NCBI GenBank assembly: GCA_024684065.1
Contig: JAIKXO010000100.1
Span: forward strand, 1 to 21,955
DNA: 21,955 bases
Source of the DNA: Lachnospiraceae bacterium
GTDB taxonomy: Bacteria > Bacillota_A > Clostridia > Lachnospirales > Lachnospiraceae
Direction of reading: 5' to 3'
Shown: one piece after another, positions 7,796-14,716 of the stretch
Position numbering within the stretch: position 1 is the first letter of the stretch
Layout of the letters: every line of letters starts with the position of its first letter
Translations under genes and position numbers: made by a program
The notes under the pieces: model-generated
Told to the model about the DNA's origin: nothing
What the model saw: only the letters and a program-made list of their open reading frames with translations
Databases searched by the model: none

Positions 7796-9196
7796 ATGAT
7801 AAAGGATAATCAGGCGATCTTCAACAGGCTTCATATCGTTATGGATGCGGCTATAATCGCCGGGGCTTACGCCCTGGCGTGGTATTTCAAGTTTAAAAGC
7901 GGTCTCATCTCCTATTCCATCGGTCTTCCGACCAGATACTATTTTCGCGCGCTGTATTATATTATTCCCGGATATCTGTATCTCTATTACCAGTTCAATC
8001 TTTATCATTCCAAGCGCGCTTCGGGTAGAAAAGCTGAATTTGTCAATATCATCAAGGCTAACACGATAGGAGCTTTAGCGATCATCGTTGTGCTTTATAT
8101 GATCGACCAGCCTCATTTTTCCCGCTCTATGATATGGATATTCTGGGCGTTCAATATCATACTTGAGACCTTCTTCCGCAACATAATCAGATATATTCTC
8201 AGGTTTTTCAGAAGACGCGGCTATAATATCAAGTATGTCCTTCTCGTCGGATATTCCAAATCCACGGAATCTTACATAAACAGAATACGGTTAAACCCTC
8301 AATGGGGATATGTGGTACGGGGCATCCTTGATGACAAAATGCCAAGAGGGACCATGTACAAAGGAGTAAAGGTTCTTGGAGCGATAGATAACCTGTCCAT
8401 TATCCTTCCGGAAAACAAGCTTGACGAGATCGCTATCACCCTTTCACTTTCGGAATACGGAAGGCTCGAGGAAATCGTCGCAAAATGTGAAAAATCGGGT
8501 GTTCACACCAAGTTCATCCCGGATTACTCCGGCATAATCCCAAACAAACCCTATACCGAGGATATTCAGGGGCTTCCGGTCATCAATATCCGTCATGTGC
8601 CTCTTACCAACACGATGAATGCCGTGTTTAAGAGGGCGGTCGATATAATCGGATCACTGATAGGCATAGTGATATGCGCGCCGCTCATGACTGTTATAGC
8701 GATCATCATCAGATGTACCTCAAAGGGTACAGTGATATATTCACAAGAGCGGGTAGGGCTTCATAACCAGCCTTTTAAAATGTATAAATTCAGGACCATG
8801 ATCGAACAGACCGAAGAGGATGAAATGACTATCTGGACCGTCAAAGACGATCCCAGGGTGACCAAAGTGGGTAAATTCCTCCGAAGAACAAGCCTTGATG
8901 AGCTTCCCCAGTTTTTTAATATTTTTACCGGAAAAATGAGTCTCGTCGGTCCAAGGCCCGAACGATCTTCCTTTGTGGAGAAATATCAGGAGGAGATCCC
9001 CCGTTATAATATCAAACACCAGGTCAGGCCCGGGCTGACCGGCTGGGCACAGGTTAACGGATTAAGAGGCGATACCTCTATAGAAAAAAGGATAGAATAC
9101 GATCTTTACTATATAGAAAACTGGACCATGGGCTTTGATTTCAAAATAATGTTCATGACCATATTTAAAGGCTTTGTAAACGAAAATGCTTATTGA
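7796..9196 (+). CDS. Undecaprenyl-phosphate sugar-1-phosphate transferase (initiating polyprenyl glycosylphosphotransferase)
   Basis: A 466-residue integral membrane enzyme of the WbaP/WcaJ/CpsE polyprenyl glycosylphosphotransferase group. The N-terminal half (about 10-130) has four to five membrane segments, followed by a cytoplasmic CoA-binding-like domain (about 145-255, with [18 protein letters not shown]) and one further hydrophobic segment (about 285-305). The C-terminal catalytic domain carries YKFRTM, SLDELPQ with the Asp368-Glu369 dyad, [24 protein letters not shown] and a terminal DLYYIENW. Such enzymes transfer a sugar-1-phosphate from a UDP-sugar to undecaprenyl phosphate, committing the repeat unit to synthesis. 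This makes it the likely first step for the glycosyltransferases around it. The ribosome binding site is weak (AGGTAAG). The stop codon lies in a small hairpin. Confidence 0.9.
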   Translation: MIKDNQAIFNRLHIVMDAAIIAGAYALAWYFKFKSGLISYSIGLPTRYYFRALYYIIPGYLYLYYQFNLYHSKRASGRKAEFVNIIKANTIGALAIIVVLYMIDQPHFSRSMIWIFWAFNIILETFFRNIIRYILRFFRRRGYNIKYVLLVGYSKSTESYINRIRLNPQWGYVVRGILDDKMPRGTMYKGVKVLGAIDNLSIILPENKLDEIAITLSLSEYGRLEEIVAKCEKSGVHTKFIPDYSGIIPNKPYTEDIQGLPVINIRHVPLTNTMNAVFKRAVDIIGSLIGIVICAPLMTVIAIIIRCTSKGTVIYSQERVGLHNQPFKMYKFRTMIEQTEEDEMTIWTVKDDPRVTKVGKFLRRTSLDELPQFFNIFTGKMSLVGPRPERSSFVEKYQEEIPRYNIKHQVRPGLTGWAQVNGLRGDTSIEKRIEYDLYYIENWTMGFDFKIMFMTIFKGFVNENAY

Positions 9197-9212
9197 TCTT
9201 CCGATGAAGATC
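9195..9212 (+). repeat. Perfect 7-bp hairpin spanning the end of the initiating-transferase gene
   Basis: GATCTTC-CGAT-GAAGATC forms a perfect stem with a 4-nt loop directly over the stop codon region. There is no T-run after it, so it is not a classic terminator. It might protect the 3' end of the message or reduce read-through to the next GT2 gene. Function is inferred. Confidence 0.4.
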
Positions 9213-9251
9213 GATAACCTATGACATTTCCCTGGATATCTTCGCAGCCAT

Positions 9252-10118
9252 ATGTCCGTAATGAATAAAAAACCTATCATAGATGTGATCATCCCCGTAT
9301 ATAAGCCCGATAACAAGCTTACGGCGCTTCTTGACAGGTTAAAAAGACAATCTGTCCGGCCCGAGAAGATCATAATCATGTATACAAAGGAAAGTGAATC
9401 CGATCTCTGTCCGTTAAAAGACCCGGGTCTTGAGATCCACGAGCTCTCAAAGGACGATTTCGATCATGGCGGGACAAGAAACGAAGGCGCGGGCTTCTCC
9501 AATGCCGAATACATGCTTTTTATGACCCAGGACGCTGTTCCTTCGGATAATCTGCTTGTTGAAAAGCTTTTAGAAGGCTTTAAATCCGATAAGACGGCCG
9601 TCTGCTACGCAAGACAGCTTCCGAGAGAGAATGCATCGCTTTCGGAAAGATTTTCAAGAGAATTCAATTACCCGCCCGTAAGCCTGACAAAGAACGGGAA
9701 AGACCTCAAAACCCTTGGAATAAAAGCCTTTTTCTGCTCCAATGTCTGCGCGATGTATGACAGGGAAATCTTTAACCGTCTTGGGGGGTTTACTGACAGA
9801 ACCGTCTTCAACGAGGACATGATCTATGCCAGAAAGGCGCTGGATTCAGGATATGATATTGTATACAAAGCAGATGCATCGGTAATCCATTCACATGATC
9901 TTACAAATATGGATCAGTTCAGGCGAAATATGCTCATAGCCAGGTCACAGAAGGCGTATCCCGAAGTATTCGGCGACGTATCCTCCGAATCGGAGGGGAT
10001 ACGTTACGTCAGAGAGGCATATTCATACTTCAGACAAAACAAAAAGGGATATTATATCATACCCTTCATCATAACCTGCGGTTTCAGGTTTGCCGGCTTC
10101 AGGCTGGGAAAGCTCTGA
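9252..10118 (+). CDS. Glycosyltransferase family 2, rhamnosyltransferase-like
   Basis: A 288-residue GT2. VIIPVYKPDNKL opens the GT-A fold. DFDHGGTRNEGA and MTQDAVP (Asp94 as candidate metal ligand) are characteristic of the bacterial rhamnosyltransferase-like GT2 group. FNEDMIYARKAL supplies the late acidic motif and IHSHD follows. The RfbN/RgpB-like assignment rests on the DFDHGGTRN motif; the sugar is not proven. The start could be 9252 or the ATG three codons later (9261). Neither has a clear ribosome binding site, which may mean low expression or read-through from the initiating-transferase gene 55 bp upstream. It is the last gene of the + strand locus and converges on nagB. Confidence 0.82.
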   Translation: MSVMNKKPIIDVIIPVYKPDNKLTALLDRLKRQSVRPEKIIIMYTKESESDLCPLKDPGLEIHELSKDDFDHGGTRNEGAGFSNAEYMLFMTQDAVPSDNLLVEKLLEGFKSDKTAVCYARQLPRENASLSERFSREFNYPPVSLTKNGKDLKTLGIKAFFCSNVCAMYDREIFNRLGGFTDRTVFNEDMIYARKALDSGYDIVYKADASVIHSHDLTNMDQFRRNMLIARSQKAYPEVFGDVSSESEGIRYVREAYSYFRQNKKGYYIIPFIITCGFRFAGFRLGKL

Positions 10119-10152
10119 TTTTCTTAAATAAAATTAAAATTTCCACGAAAAC

Positions 10153-10186
10153 GAAACGGATTAAATGCATGCATTTAATCCGTTTC
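10153..10186. terminator. 34-nt perfect palindrome between convergent genes
   Basis: Bases 10153-10186 read identically on both strands, with 17-bp arms starting GAAACGGATT. The palindrome sits midway between the stop of the last glycan gene (10118) and the stop of nagB (10217). It would form a long hairpin in RNA from either strand, so a bidirectional terminator is the simplest reading. Neither side has a compact U-tract: the minus-strand exit is followed by a loose T-rich stretch and the plus-strand exit by a mixed sequence. A DNA-level role, such as a protein-binding site, is possible. Confidence 0.5.
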
Positions 10187-10216
10187 CGCAAATACTCTTT
10201 AACTGCCTTTTTTGGA

Positions 10217-10948
10217 TCAGCCTTTATAGCCTATCTCGTCTGCGAGCTTCTTCTCGATCACGACTATGGCATCCCTGTGAAGACGCATAAAGGTCGCAGG
10301 GCACTTTGGATCGATCTTGTCATCCATAAGAAGCTTCTTAGCTGCGTCCTGCTTGTTACCGTTGATTATCATAAGCAGGGTTTTCGCCTTCATGATAGAA
10401 CCCATACCCATCGTCACGGCATATCTCGGAACCTCGTCGCGGCTTTCAAAGAACCTGGTATTGGCATCGATGGTGCTGTCCTCAAGGGTTTCCTTATGAG
10501 CCTTCTCGTAAAGGAATTCTCCCGGCTCATTAAAGCCCAGATGTCCGTCGGGCCCGACCCCGAGAACCTGAAGGTCGATATCCGTCCTGTCAAGGATATC
10601 ATTGAATTCCTTAAGATTTTCCTCTACATCTCCCGTCCCCTTTGCCACATAGGTATTGGCCTTGTCAATATTGATATGGTCAAAAAGGTTATCATCCATG
10701 AAAAATCTGTAGCTCTGGGGATGTGTAGGCTCAAGGCCCACATATTCATCAAGATTTACCGAATGAACCTTCGAAAAATCAAGTCCTTCCTCACTGCACC
10801 TCCTCGAAAGCTCCTTATACATTCCTACCGGGCTTGATCCCGTTGCAAGCCCCAAAGTACATTCGGGATTTTCCCTCACAAGCTTCTCAATGATATCTGC
10901 CGCCTTCTTTGCTCCTTCTTCGTAAGTCTCTGCAACTATCACCTTCAT
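10217..10948 (-). CDS. nagB: Glucosamine-6-phosphate deaminase
   Basis: A 243-residue NagB, the usual length for the short Gram-positive form without the E. coli allosteric tail. It converts glucosamine-6-phosphate to fructose-6-phosphate and ammonia. The phosphate-binding LATGSSPVGMY, the NLDEYVGL segment with Asp67, and GVGPDGHLGFNEPG with Asp134, His136 and Glu141 match the known E. coli catalytic residues Asp72, Asp141, His143 and Glu148. An excellent AGGAGGAG ribosome binding site lies just upstream. It is the third gene after glmM and the beta-helix protein on the same strand. The cluster therefore holds enzymes acting in opposite directions on the GlcN-6-P pool: GlmM draws it into cell-wall precursors and NagB returns it to glycolysis. 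Confidence 0.95.
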   Translation of the reverse strand: MKVIVAETYEEGAKKAADIIEKLVRENPECTLGLATGSSPVGMYKELSRRCSEEGLDFSKVHSVNLDEYVGLEPTHPQSYRFFMDDNLFDHINIDKANTYVAKGTGDVEENLKEFNDILDRTDIDLQVLGVGPDGHLGFNEPGEFLYEKAHKETLEDSTIDANTRFFESRDEVPRYAVTMGMGSIMKAKTLLMIINGNKQDAAKKLLMDDKIDPKCPATFMRLHRDAIVVIEKKLADEIGYKG

Positions 10949-11065
10949 ATCTCTCCTCCTCTATAAAAATCTTCCTGATCCTTTGTTTATACTGCAGGCT
11001 TTTCCTTTCTGCCTCCGGAAAGTCCCGGTAAAGGCTTTTTTACCCGGTTCGCCTTAATGCTTCTG

Positions 11066-11731
11066 TCAATCCTCTTTTGCGACTATATTCCCCGCATCCT
11101 TATATATACTGTTCTCCGGAACGACACCCCTGACGCTTGATACGGGATAAACGTTTGTGTCTCTTCCGATAACGGTCCCGGGATTTAATATGGTGTTGCA
11201 GCCTACTTCAACCCTGTCGCCAACTAAAGCGCCTACCTTCTTTCTCCCCGTTTCTATAAGCTCGTCACCGTTCTTTATCACGACAAGCTTCTTATCGGAC
11301 TTGACATTGCTCGTTTTGGACCCTGCTCCCAGGTGGGATCTGTATCCGAGTATTGAGTCTCCGACATAATTATAATGAGGAACCTGGACGTTATCAAAAA
11401 GTATAACATTCTTAAGTTCGGTTGAATTACCGACAACACAGTTATCTCCCACAAGAGCCGAGCCTCTGATAAATGCCCCGGGGCGTACCTCTGTTCCATG
11501 CCCTATTATACAGGGGCCCGCAATATAATTATTGGGATAAAGCTTTGCGTCCTTGGCAATCCACACGTCCTCCTGCGGATGGTCGTATTCATCAGGGCTT
11601 AAAGATGCACCTGTTTCAAGGATAAGCTCCTTTATCCCCTCTAACGCCTCCCATGGATACTTAAACTGCTTAAGGTAATCTGCAGCTTTAGTATGGGAAA
11701 GGTCATAAAGATCATTAATCGTCAGCTTCAT
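11066..11731 (-). CDS. Left-handed beta-helix acyltransferase-like protein (GlmU C-terminal-like, stand-alone)
   Basis: A 221-residue protein. I use the start at 11731 because GAGGAGG sits correctly upstream; an ATG at 11746 would place the ribosome binding site inside the coding region. Residues 1-50 are helical. From about 55 to 210 there are hexapeptide repeats (for example YIAGPCIIGHGTEVRPGAF) that build a left-handed beta-helix. VPHYNYVGDSILG keeps His119 at the position of the GlmU acetyltransferase catalytic histidine, and GAGSKTSNVK matches the GlmU GAGTITCNYDG stretch. A 20-residue insertion with KNGDELIETGRKK interrupts the helix, as in GlmU. The N-terminal uridylyltransferase domain of GlmU is absent. 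Lying between glmM and nagB, it probably acetylates or binds an amino sugar phosphate. Neither the acceptor nor the acyl donor is known. Confidence 0.8.
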   Translation of the reverse strand: MKLTINDLYDLSHTKAADYLKQFKYPWEALEGIKELILETGASLSPDEYDHPQEDVWIAKDAKLYPNNYIAGPCIIGHGTEVRPGAFIRGSALVGDNCVVGNSTELKNVILFDNVQVPHYNYVGDSILGYRSHLGAGSKTSNVKSDKKLVVIKNGDELIETGRKKVGALVGDRVEVGCNTILNPGTVIGRDTNVYPVSSVRGVVPENSIYKDAGNIVAKED

Positions 11732-11772
11732 TTTACTCCTCCTCATATCTGTTTTACGATCCTACAGCTTCA

Positions 11773-13128
11773 TTATCCCCGAACCCTTATAAGATGGCCC
11801 GAAGTCTTCATCGCCTCGATTATCTCATCAACGCATTTTTCGCAATCTTTATAGGTTGAAGCCTCTGACATTACCCGGAGTACCGGCTCTGTTCCTGAAG
11901 CCCGAAGCAGCACCCGCCCGTCATTTCCAAGGAAGGCCGTGGTGTCGTCAACAGCCTTCTTAACGGCCTCATCCTCAAGGGTCGATTCCTTATCATCGAC
12001 CTCAACATTCTTCAGCACCTGAGGATACATCTTAACCTCTGATGAAAGTACCGAAAGAGGCAGCTGTGTCTCTACCATAACCGTCATAAGCATAATGGCC
12101 GTCACAAGACCGTCACCTGTATGGGCATATTTTCTGAATATAACATGTCCGGACTGTTCTCCGCCGATCATATGGTTATTAGCCTTCATATTCTCATAAA
12201 CATATCTGTCGCCGACCTTGGTCTTCTCATAATCGATGCCCGCGTTATCAAACGCCTTGTAAAGACCAAAATTGCTCATTATCGTGGTTACCACGGTATT
12301 GCTCGGAAGCATTCCCTTGCTCTTAAAATACTTGGCGCAGATATACATGATCGTATCTCCGTTTACGACATCACCGTACTCATCAACAGCCAGGCACCTG
12401 TCCGCATCCCCGTCAAAGGCAAAACCGACATCAACCTTATTCTCCCGGACATATTTCTGAAGCCCCTCGATATGTGTCGAGCCGGCATTCGCGTTGATAT
12501 TCATCCCATCCGGAGTATTATTCATTACATAGTTCTTGGCGCCCAGAGCGTCAAATACGGCACGTCCGATCATCCAGGCGCTTCCGTTGGCACAATCGAG
12601 CGCAACCTTGCGGTTTTCAAATGAAACAGGCGCTATCGAAGTAAGATATCCGATATATCTGTTTCTTCCCGAATAAAAGTCGATCGTCTGGCCAATCTTA
12701 TCCTCGATCGCGGGAGTAACCTCGGAAATCTCGCCGTCGATATAACGTTCCACCATATCCTGGACTTCATCCTCCATCTTCTCTCCCTCGGCATTCAGAA
12801 GCTTTATGCCGTTATCATAGAAGGGATTGTGGCTTGCAGATATCATAATACCGCAGTCAAAGCCTTCAGTCCTTGTGATATAGCTTACACAGGGCGTGGT
12901 AGTTACATGCAGAAGGTATGAGAGCCCTCCCGTTGAAGTGATGCCTGCGCTGAGCGCATTTTCAAACATATACGAGGACCGCCTTGTATCCTTCCCGATA
13001 ACGATCTTTGCAGGCCTCTGTTTGCTGTAATACCATCCAAGGAACTGTCCGATCTTAAAAGCATGTTCAGCTGTAAGCACAACGCCTGCTTTACCGCGGA
13101 ACCCGTCCGTACCGAAATATTTACCCAT
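11773..13128 (-). CDS. glmM: Phosphoglucosamine mutase (GlmM), internal start form
   Basis: A 451-residue GlmM of standard family length when started at the ATG at 13128, which follows a strong GGGGAGGAG ribosome binding site about 6 nt away. It interconverts glucosamine-6-phosphate and glucosamine-1-phosphate on the way to UDP-GlcNAc. MGKYFGTDGFRG is the canonical N-terminus, SASHNP carries the phosphoserine (Ser99), the FDGDADR metal loop lies near residue 238, GGEQSGH is the sugar-binding loop and RASGTEP (near residue 407) the phosphate-binding loop. The frame has no stop upstream and continues without interruption into a helix-turn-helix domain (see 13129-13335), so a 520-residue fused form is also possible. 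The next genes on the strand are the beta-helix acyltransferase and nagB. Confidence 0.93.
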   Translation of the reverse strand: MGKYFGTDGFRGKAGVVLTAEHAFKIGQFLGWYYSKQRPAKIVIGKDTRRSSYMFENALSAGITSTGGLSYLLHVTTTPCVSYITRTEGFDCGIMISASHNPFYDNGIKLLNAEGEKMEDEVQDMVERYIDGEISEVTPAIEDKIGQTIDFYSGRNRYIGYLTSIAPVSFENRKVALDCANGSAWMIGRAVFDALGAKNYVMNNTPDGMNINANAGSTHIEGLQKYVRENKVDVGFAFDGDADRCLAVDEYGDVVNGDTIMYICAKYFKSKGMLPSNTVVTTIMSNFGLYKAFDNAGIDYEKTKVGDRYVYENMKANNHMIGGEQSGHVIFRKYAHTGDGLVTAIMLMTVMVETQLPLSVLSSEVKMYPQVLKNVEVDDKESTLEDEAVKKAVDDTTAFLGNDGRVLLRASGTEPVLRVMSEASTYKDCEKCVDEIIEAMKTSGHLIRVRG

Positions 13129-13335
13129 TTTTCTCTCCTCCCCGGCGGAACCTGATCCGCCTCCCCTTGCTTCTTTTGTTCTTCCGTCATATGGCCGCTT
13201 CGCATCCTCGGGAATAAGCCAGAGCTTCCCTTCCTTTTTAGCGCCCCCGATCTTTCCGTCCCTGCACAGCATTGTGATACGTCTTTCGGCCATACTCCAT
13301 TTTCCGGCCGCCTCATGAACGTCAATAAATTTCAT
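13129..13335 (-). CDS. Helix-turn-helix (excisionase/MerR-like) domain fused in frame ahead of GlmM
   Basis: These 69 codons lead straight into glmM with no stop. The ATG at 13335 has its own AAAGGAGAG ribosome binding site. Residues 1-54 (MKFIDVHEAAGKWSMAERRI, then TMLCRDGKIGGAKKEGKLWL and IPEDAKRPYDGR) look like the small winged helix-turn-helix domain of the excisionase/MerR-like group widespread in Clostridia: helix, turn, recognition helix, then the GK(L/S)WLIP wing. Residues 55-69 are a Gly/Ser/Glu linker whose codons double as the GlmM ribosome binding site. Long (HTH-GlmM, 520 aa) and short (GlmM, 451 aa) products are both predicted. An ATG at 13422 is excluded because it lies upstream of the -10 box. 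The domain is a candidate self-regulator given the operator-like repeats at 13424-13522. A lost stop codon or sequencing error is the main alternative. Confidence 0.72.
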
Positions 13336-13400
13336 TTGGCTCTCCTTTGCTAAACAATGATCACATAGCAGATCACGGATCCAATCTATGTCACGATATA

Positions 13401-13429
13401 TTTGTACATCGGTGCGGGTCATTTGTCAA
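13401..13429 (-). promoter_or_regulatory. Sigma-A-type promoter of the HTH-glmM operon
   Basis: On the minus strand a perfect -35 TTGACA (13424-13429) is separated by exactly 17 nt from TACAAA (13401-13406, 4 of 6 matches to TATAAT). Transcription would begin near 13394, about 60 nt before the HTH start codon at 13335. The -35 is embedded in the first of the TRTCAAG half-sites, so a bound regulator would block polymerase. Confidence 0.65.
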
Positions 13430-13522
13430 GTTATTTTTCAAATTTTATATCAAGTTATAATTATATATCTTGACATTTGATTTTTATAACTTGATATATC
13501 ATAGTGTTTTTGTATTTTGACA
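13424..13522. promoter_or_regulatory. Operator-like array of TRTCAAG half-sites
   Basis: Five related 11-mers lie in 99 bp. TGTCAAGTTAT (13424-13434) and TATCAAGTTAT (13448-13458) point one way. TGTCAAGATAT (13465-13475), TATCAAGTTAT (13486-13496) and the weaker TGTCAAAATAC (13512-13522) point the other way. The second and fourth extend to a perfect 14-bp inverted repeat (13447-13460 and 13484-13497). Centres are about 24, 17, 21 and 26 bp apart, near multiples of two helical turns. The first overlaps the glmM-operon -35 box. This is the layout of a repressor operator. The binding protein is not shown, but the adjacent HTH domain is the obvious candidate. TTGACA-like sequence explains part of the similarity in three copies but not in the two TATCAAGTTAT copies. 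Confidence 0.6.
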
Positions 13523-13646
13523 AACGGATCATTCCTTTATTGCACTACCGGCCGGGAAAACCCTTCCGGTGCCGCGTCCTTTACCATATACTCACTTAAG
13601 GGGATCATAAAGCGTTTCTCTCGGAAGAAAGAGAGATTTATCCCGC

Positions 13647-13676
13647 AAAAAAGCCCCGAAAACATGGCTTTTCGGG
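13647..13676 (-). terminator. Intrinsic terminator, minus strand
   Basis: Read on the minus strand, CCCGAAAA-GCCATG-TTTTCGGG forms an 8-bp stem with a 6-nt loop, followed after GC by six T residues. It would end transcripts coming from ispD and its upstream genes, and separates them from the glmM promoter about 220 bp further on. Confidence 0.8.
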
Positions 13677-13696
13677 ACCTTTCTTAAATAATATTA

Positions 13697-13863
13697 TGAT
13701 ATCAGGGTAAAAAAGCCTGAACCCACGGCAAGCATGCCTGACAGTGGGTGAAAGGCTTTATGACCCGCCGCAAAATGAGCAAAAAGCAGAGAAGGGGCCT
13801 CACGGATTGCGAATATCGGGGAGCGTGATGGACATGCGAAGCACCAAACCACGCCTGATATCA
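13697..13863. ncRNA. Candidate structured RNA segment, unidentified
   Basis: TGATATCAGG (13697-13706) and CCTGATATCA (13854-13863) make a perfect 10-bp closing stem around 147 nt. Inside, AAGCCT (13713-13718) pairs with AGGCTT (13753-13758), and ACCCAC (13721-13726) pairs with GTGGGT (13744-13749), giving a strong two-part hairpin. A TCACG...CGTGA stem follows near 13800-13827. On the minus strand the first hairpin is followed by six T residues (13709-13714) and looks like an intrinsic terminator for the ispD transcript; on the plus strand the segment looks like a free-standing multi-stem RNA. I tried to match SRP, 6S, tmRNA, RNase P and common riboswitch cores and found none. The strand and function remain open. 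Confidence 0.35.
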
Positions 13864-13903
13864 CTTTTAGCCTTCATATCATATTATCCGGCTGTCAAAA
13901 ATC

Positions 13904-13940
13904 CTCTTCGGACGAAAAAACGTGCTTTACGCCCGAAAAG
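13904..13940 (-). other. 11-bp hairpin just downstream of ispD
   Basis: On the minus strand CTTTTCGGGCG (13940-13930) pairs with CGTCCGAAGAG (13914-13904), with two G-T pairs and a 15-nt loop ending in six T residues inside the hairpin. It begins 18 nt after the ispD stop. The T residues are in the loop rather than after the stem, so it is more likely a 3'-end stabiliser than a terminator. Confidence 0.4.
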
Positions 13941-13957
13941 GACCATTATATTTTCAA

Positions 13958-14656
13958 TCACAGATACAGTTTTATCAGTTCGATATCTTCGGGAGTCGTC
14001 ACCTTGATATTCGTATAGCTCCCTTCACACAGCTTTACTCTCTTCTCACCGAATCTTTCCATCACCATGGCGTCATCTGTTATCCGGATCCCCTGAGCAT
14101 TCAGTTCATCCTCTTTCTGCAAAAGAGTCTCATATGCTTTTTTTATTGCCTGATACTCAAAGGCCTGCGGAGTCTGGATGATATAAACGGACGAACGGGG
14201 GGGTGTCCCAGTGACAAACCCTTCCTCATCTGCTGTTTTTACGGTATCCTTGACAGGAACGGATGCTATTGCGCTTCCGTATCTGACCACCGTGTCAAAC
14301 GTCCGTTTCAGGATCTCCTCCGAGATATTGGGTCTTGCTGAATCATGAATAAAGACATAGTCTGTATCCGGTCGCAGCGCCTTAAGTCCGCAGGCAACGG
14401 AATGATACCTTTCCTTTCCCCCTTCAGTGATCGCTGATACTTTATCAAAGCCATATTTATCAACGATCTCCTCCCTGCAATAGTCCGTTTCATTTTTTGA
14501 AGTTACCAGGACGATCTCATCAATAAAGCTTTCCTGGAACGCTTTCAGCGAGTAATAAAGGAGGGGAAAACCATTGATCTGTATAAACTGCTTTGCCGTG
14601 TCAAGATTCATCCTTCTGCCTCTTCCGGCGGCAAGCACAACAGCGGCACATTTCAT
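13958..14656 (-). CDS. ispD: 2-C-methyl-D-erythritol 4-phosphate cytidylyltransferase
   Basis: A 232-residue IspD from the ATG at 14656 (MKCAAVVLAAGRGRRM). It joins CTP and methylerythritol phosphate in the non-mevalonate isoprenoid pathway, which feeds undecaprenyl phosphate used by the glycan enzymes in this window. The signature pieces are present: AAGRGRRM nucleotide loop, KQFIQING, HDSARP, the TPQAF stretch, TDDAMVMERFG and the closing NIKVTTPEDI. The usual Pro of the PKQ motif is Ala (TAKQF), a mild change. A longer reading from 14713 would add 19 residues but these come from a dispersed repeat copy, and the ribosome binding site AAGGAG (about 12 nt before 14656) supports the shorter form. 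No ispF follows; a terminator region lies downstream. Confidence 0.93.
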   Translation of the reverse strand: MKCAAVVLAAGRGRRMNLDTAKQFIQINGFPLLYYSLKAFQESFIDEIVLVTSKNETDYCREEIVDKYGFDKVSAITEGGKERYHSVACGLKALRPDTDYVFIHDSARPNISEEILKRTFDTVVRYGSAIASVPVKDTVKTADEEGFVTGTPPRSSVYIIQTPQAFEYQAIKKAYETLLQKEDELNAQGIRITDDAMVMERFGEKRVKLCEGSYTNIKVTTPEDIELIKLYL

Positions 14657-14673
14657 AAACTTTATATACTCCT

Positions 14674-14713
14674 TACTGCACCGATTTGCGAAGCAAATCG
14701 TGTGCTTAGGCAT
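14674..14713 (-). repeat. Dispersed multi-hairpin repeat, copy A (40-nt fragment)
   Basis: About 34 of 40 positions match the corresponding end of copy B (15662-15701). It contains only the last hairpin of the element, here perfect: CGATTTGC-TTC-GCAAATCG. It lies in the gap between the GT2 gene and ispD, in the same orientation as the other copies, and its end (CAGTAAGGAG on the minus strand) supplies the ispD ribosome binding site. Confidence 0.7.
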
Positions 14714-14716
14714 TCC

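Larger units (their letters stand above)
13336..13957. other. 620-bp gap between the glmM operon and ispD: regulatory and RNA-structured
   Basis: No coding sequence is convincing here. From the glmM side it contains the promoter and operator array (13401-13522), then about 120 bp including a small GC-rich hairpin (CCGGCCGGG...CCGG near 13548-13570). Next come an intrinsic terminator (13647-13676), a structured segment with a 10-bp closing stem (13697-13863), and an 11-bp hairpin just beyond the end of ispD (13904-13940). Plus-strand open stretches at 13744-14007 and 13922-14341 lack ribosome binding sites and family-like sequence, and the second runs antisense to ispD. Confidence 0.6.

Noticed and set aside
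10169..10837. Plus-strand open frame opposite nagB
   Set aside because: NagB on the minus strand has all catalytic residues and an excellent ribosome binding site; this frame is its antisense.
13129..13422. Longer start for the HTH-GlmM protein at 13422
   Set aside because: That ATG lies upstream of the predicted -10 box (13401-13406), and the 29 extra residues have no ribosome binding site or domain character.
13470..13498. Plus-strand promoter within the operator array (TTGACA at 13470)
   Set aside because: The sequence 17 nt downstream (GATATA) is a poor -10, and no plus-strand gene follows.
13697..13863. SRP, 6S, tmRNA or RNase P RNA identity for the structured segment
   Set aside because: A GCAATCCG stretch recalls the SRP Alu domain, but the GGAAGGAAGCA-type S-domain core is missing, and none of the other class signatures is present.
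13744..14341. Plus-strand open frames in the gap and across the end of ispD
   Set aside because: No ribosome binding sites, no recognisable domains, and the region is better explained by hairpins and by ispD.
14657..14713. 19-residue N-terminal extension of IspD
   Set aside because: It is translated from dispersed repeat copy A; the family begins at the AAVVLAAG strand and the ribosome binding site fits the start at 14656.
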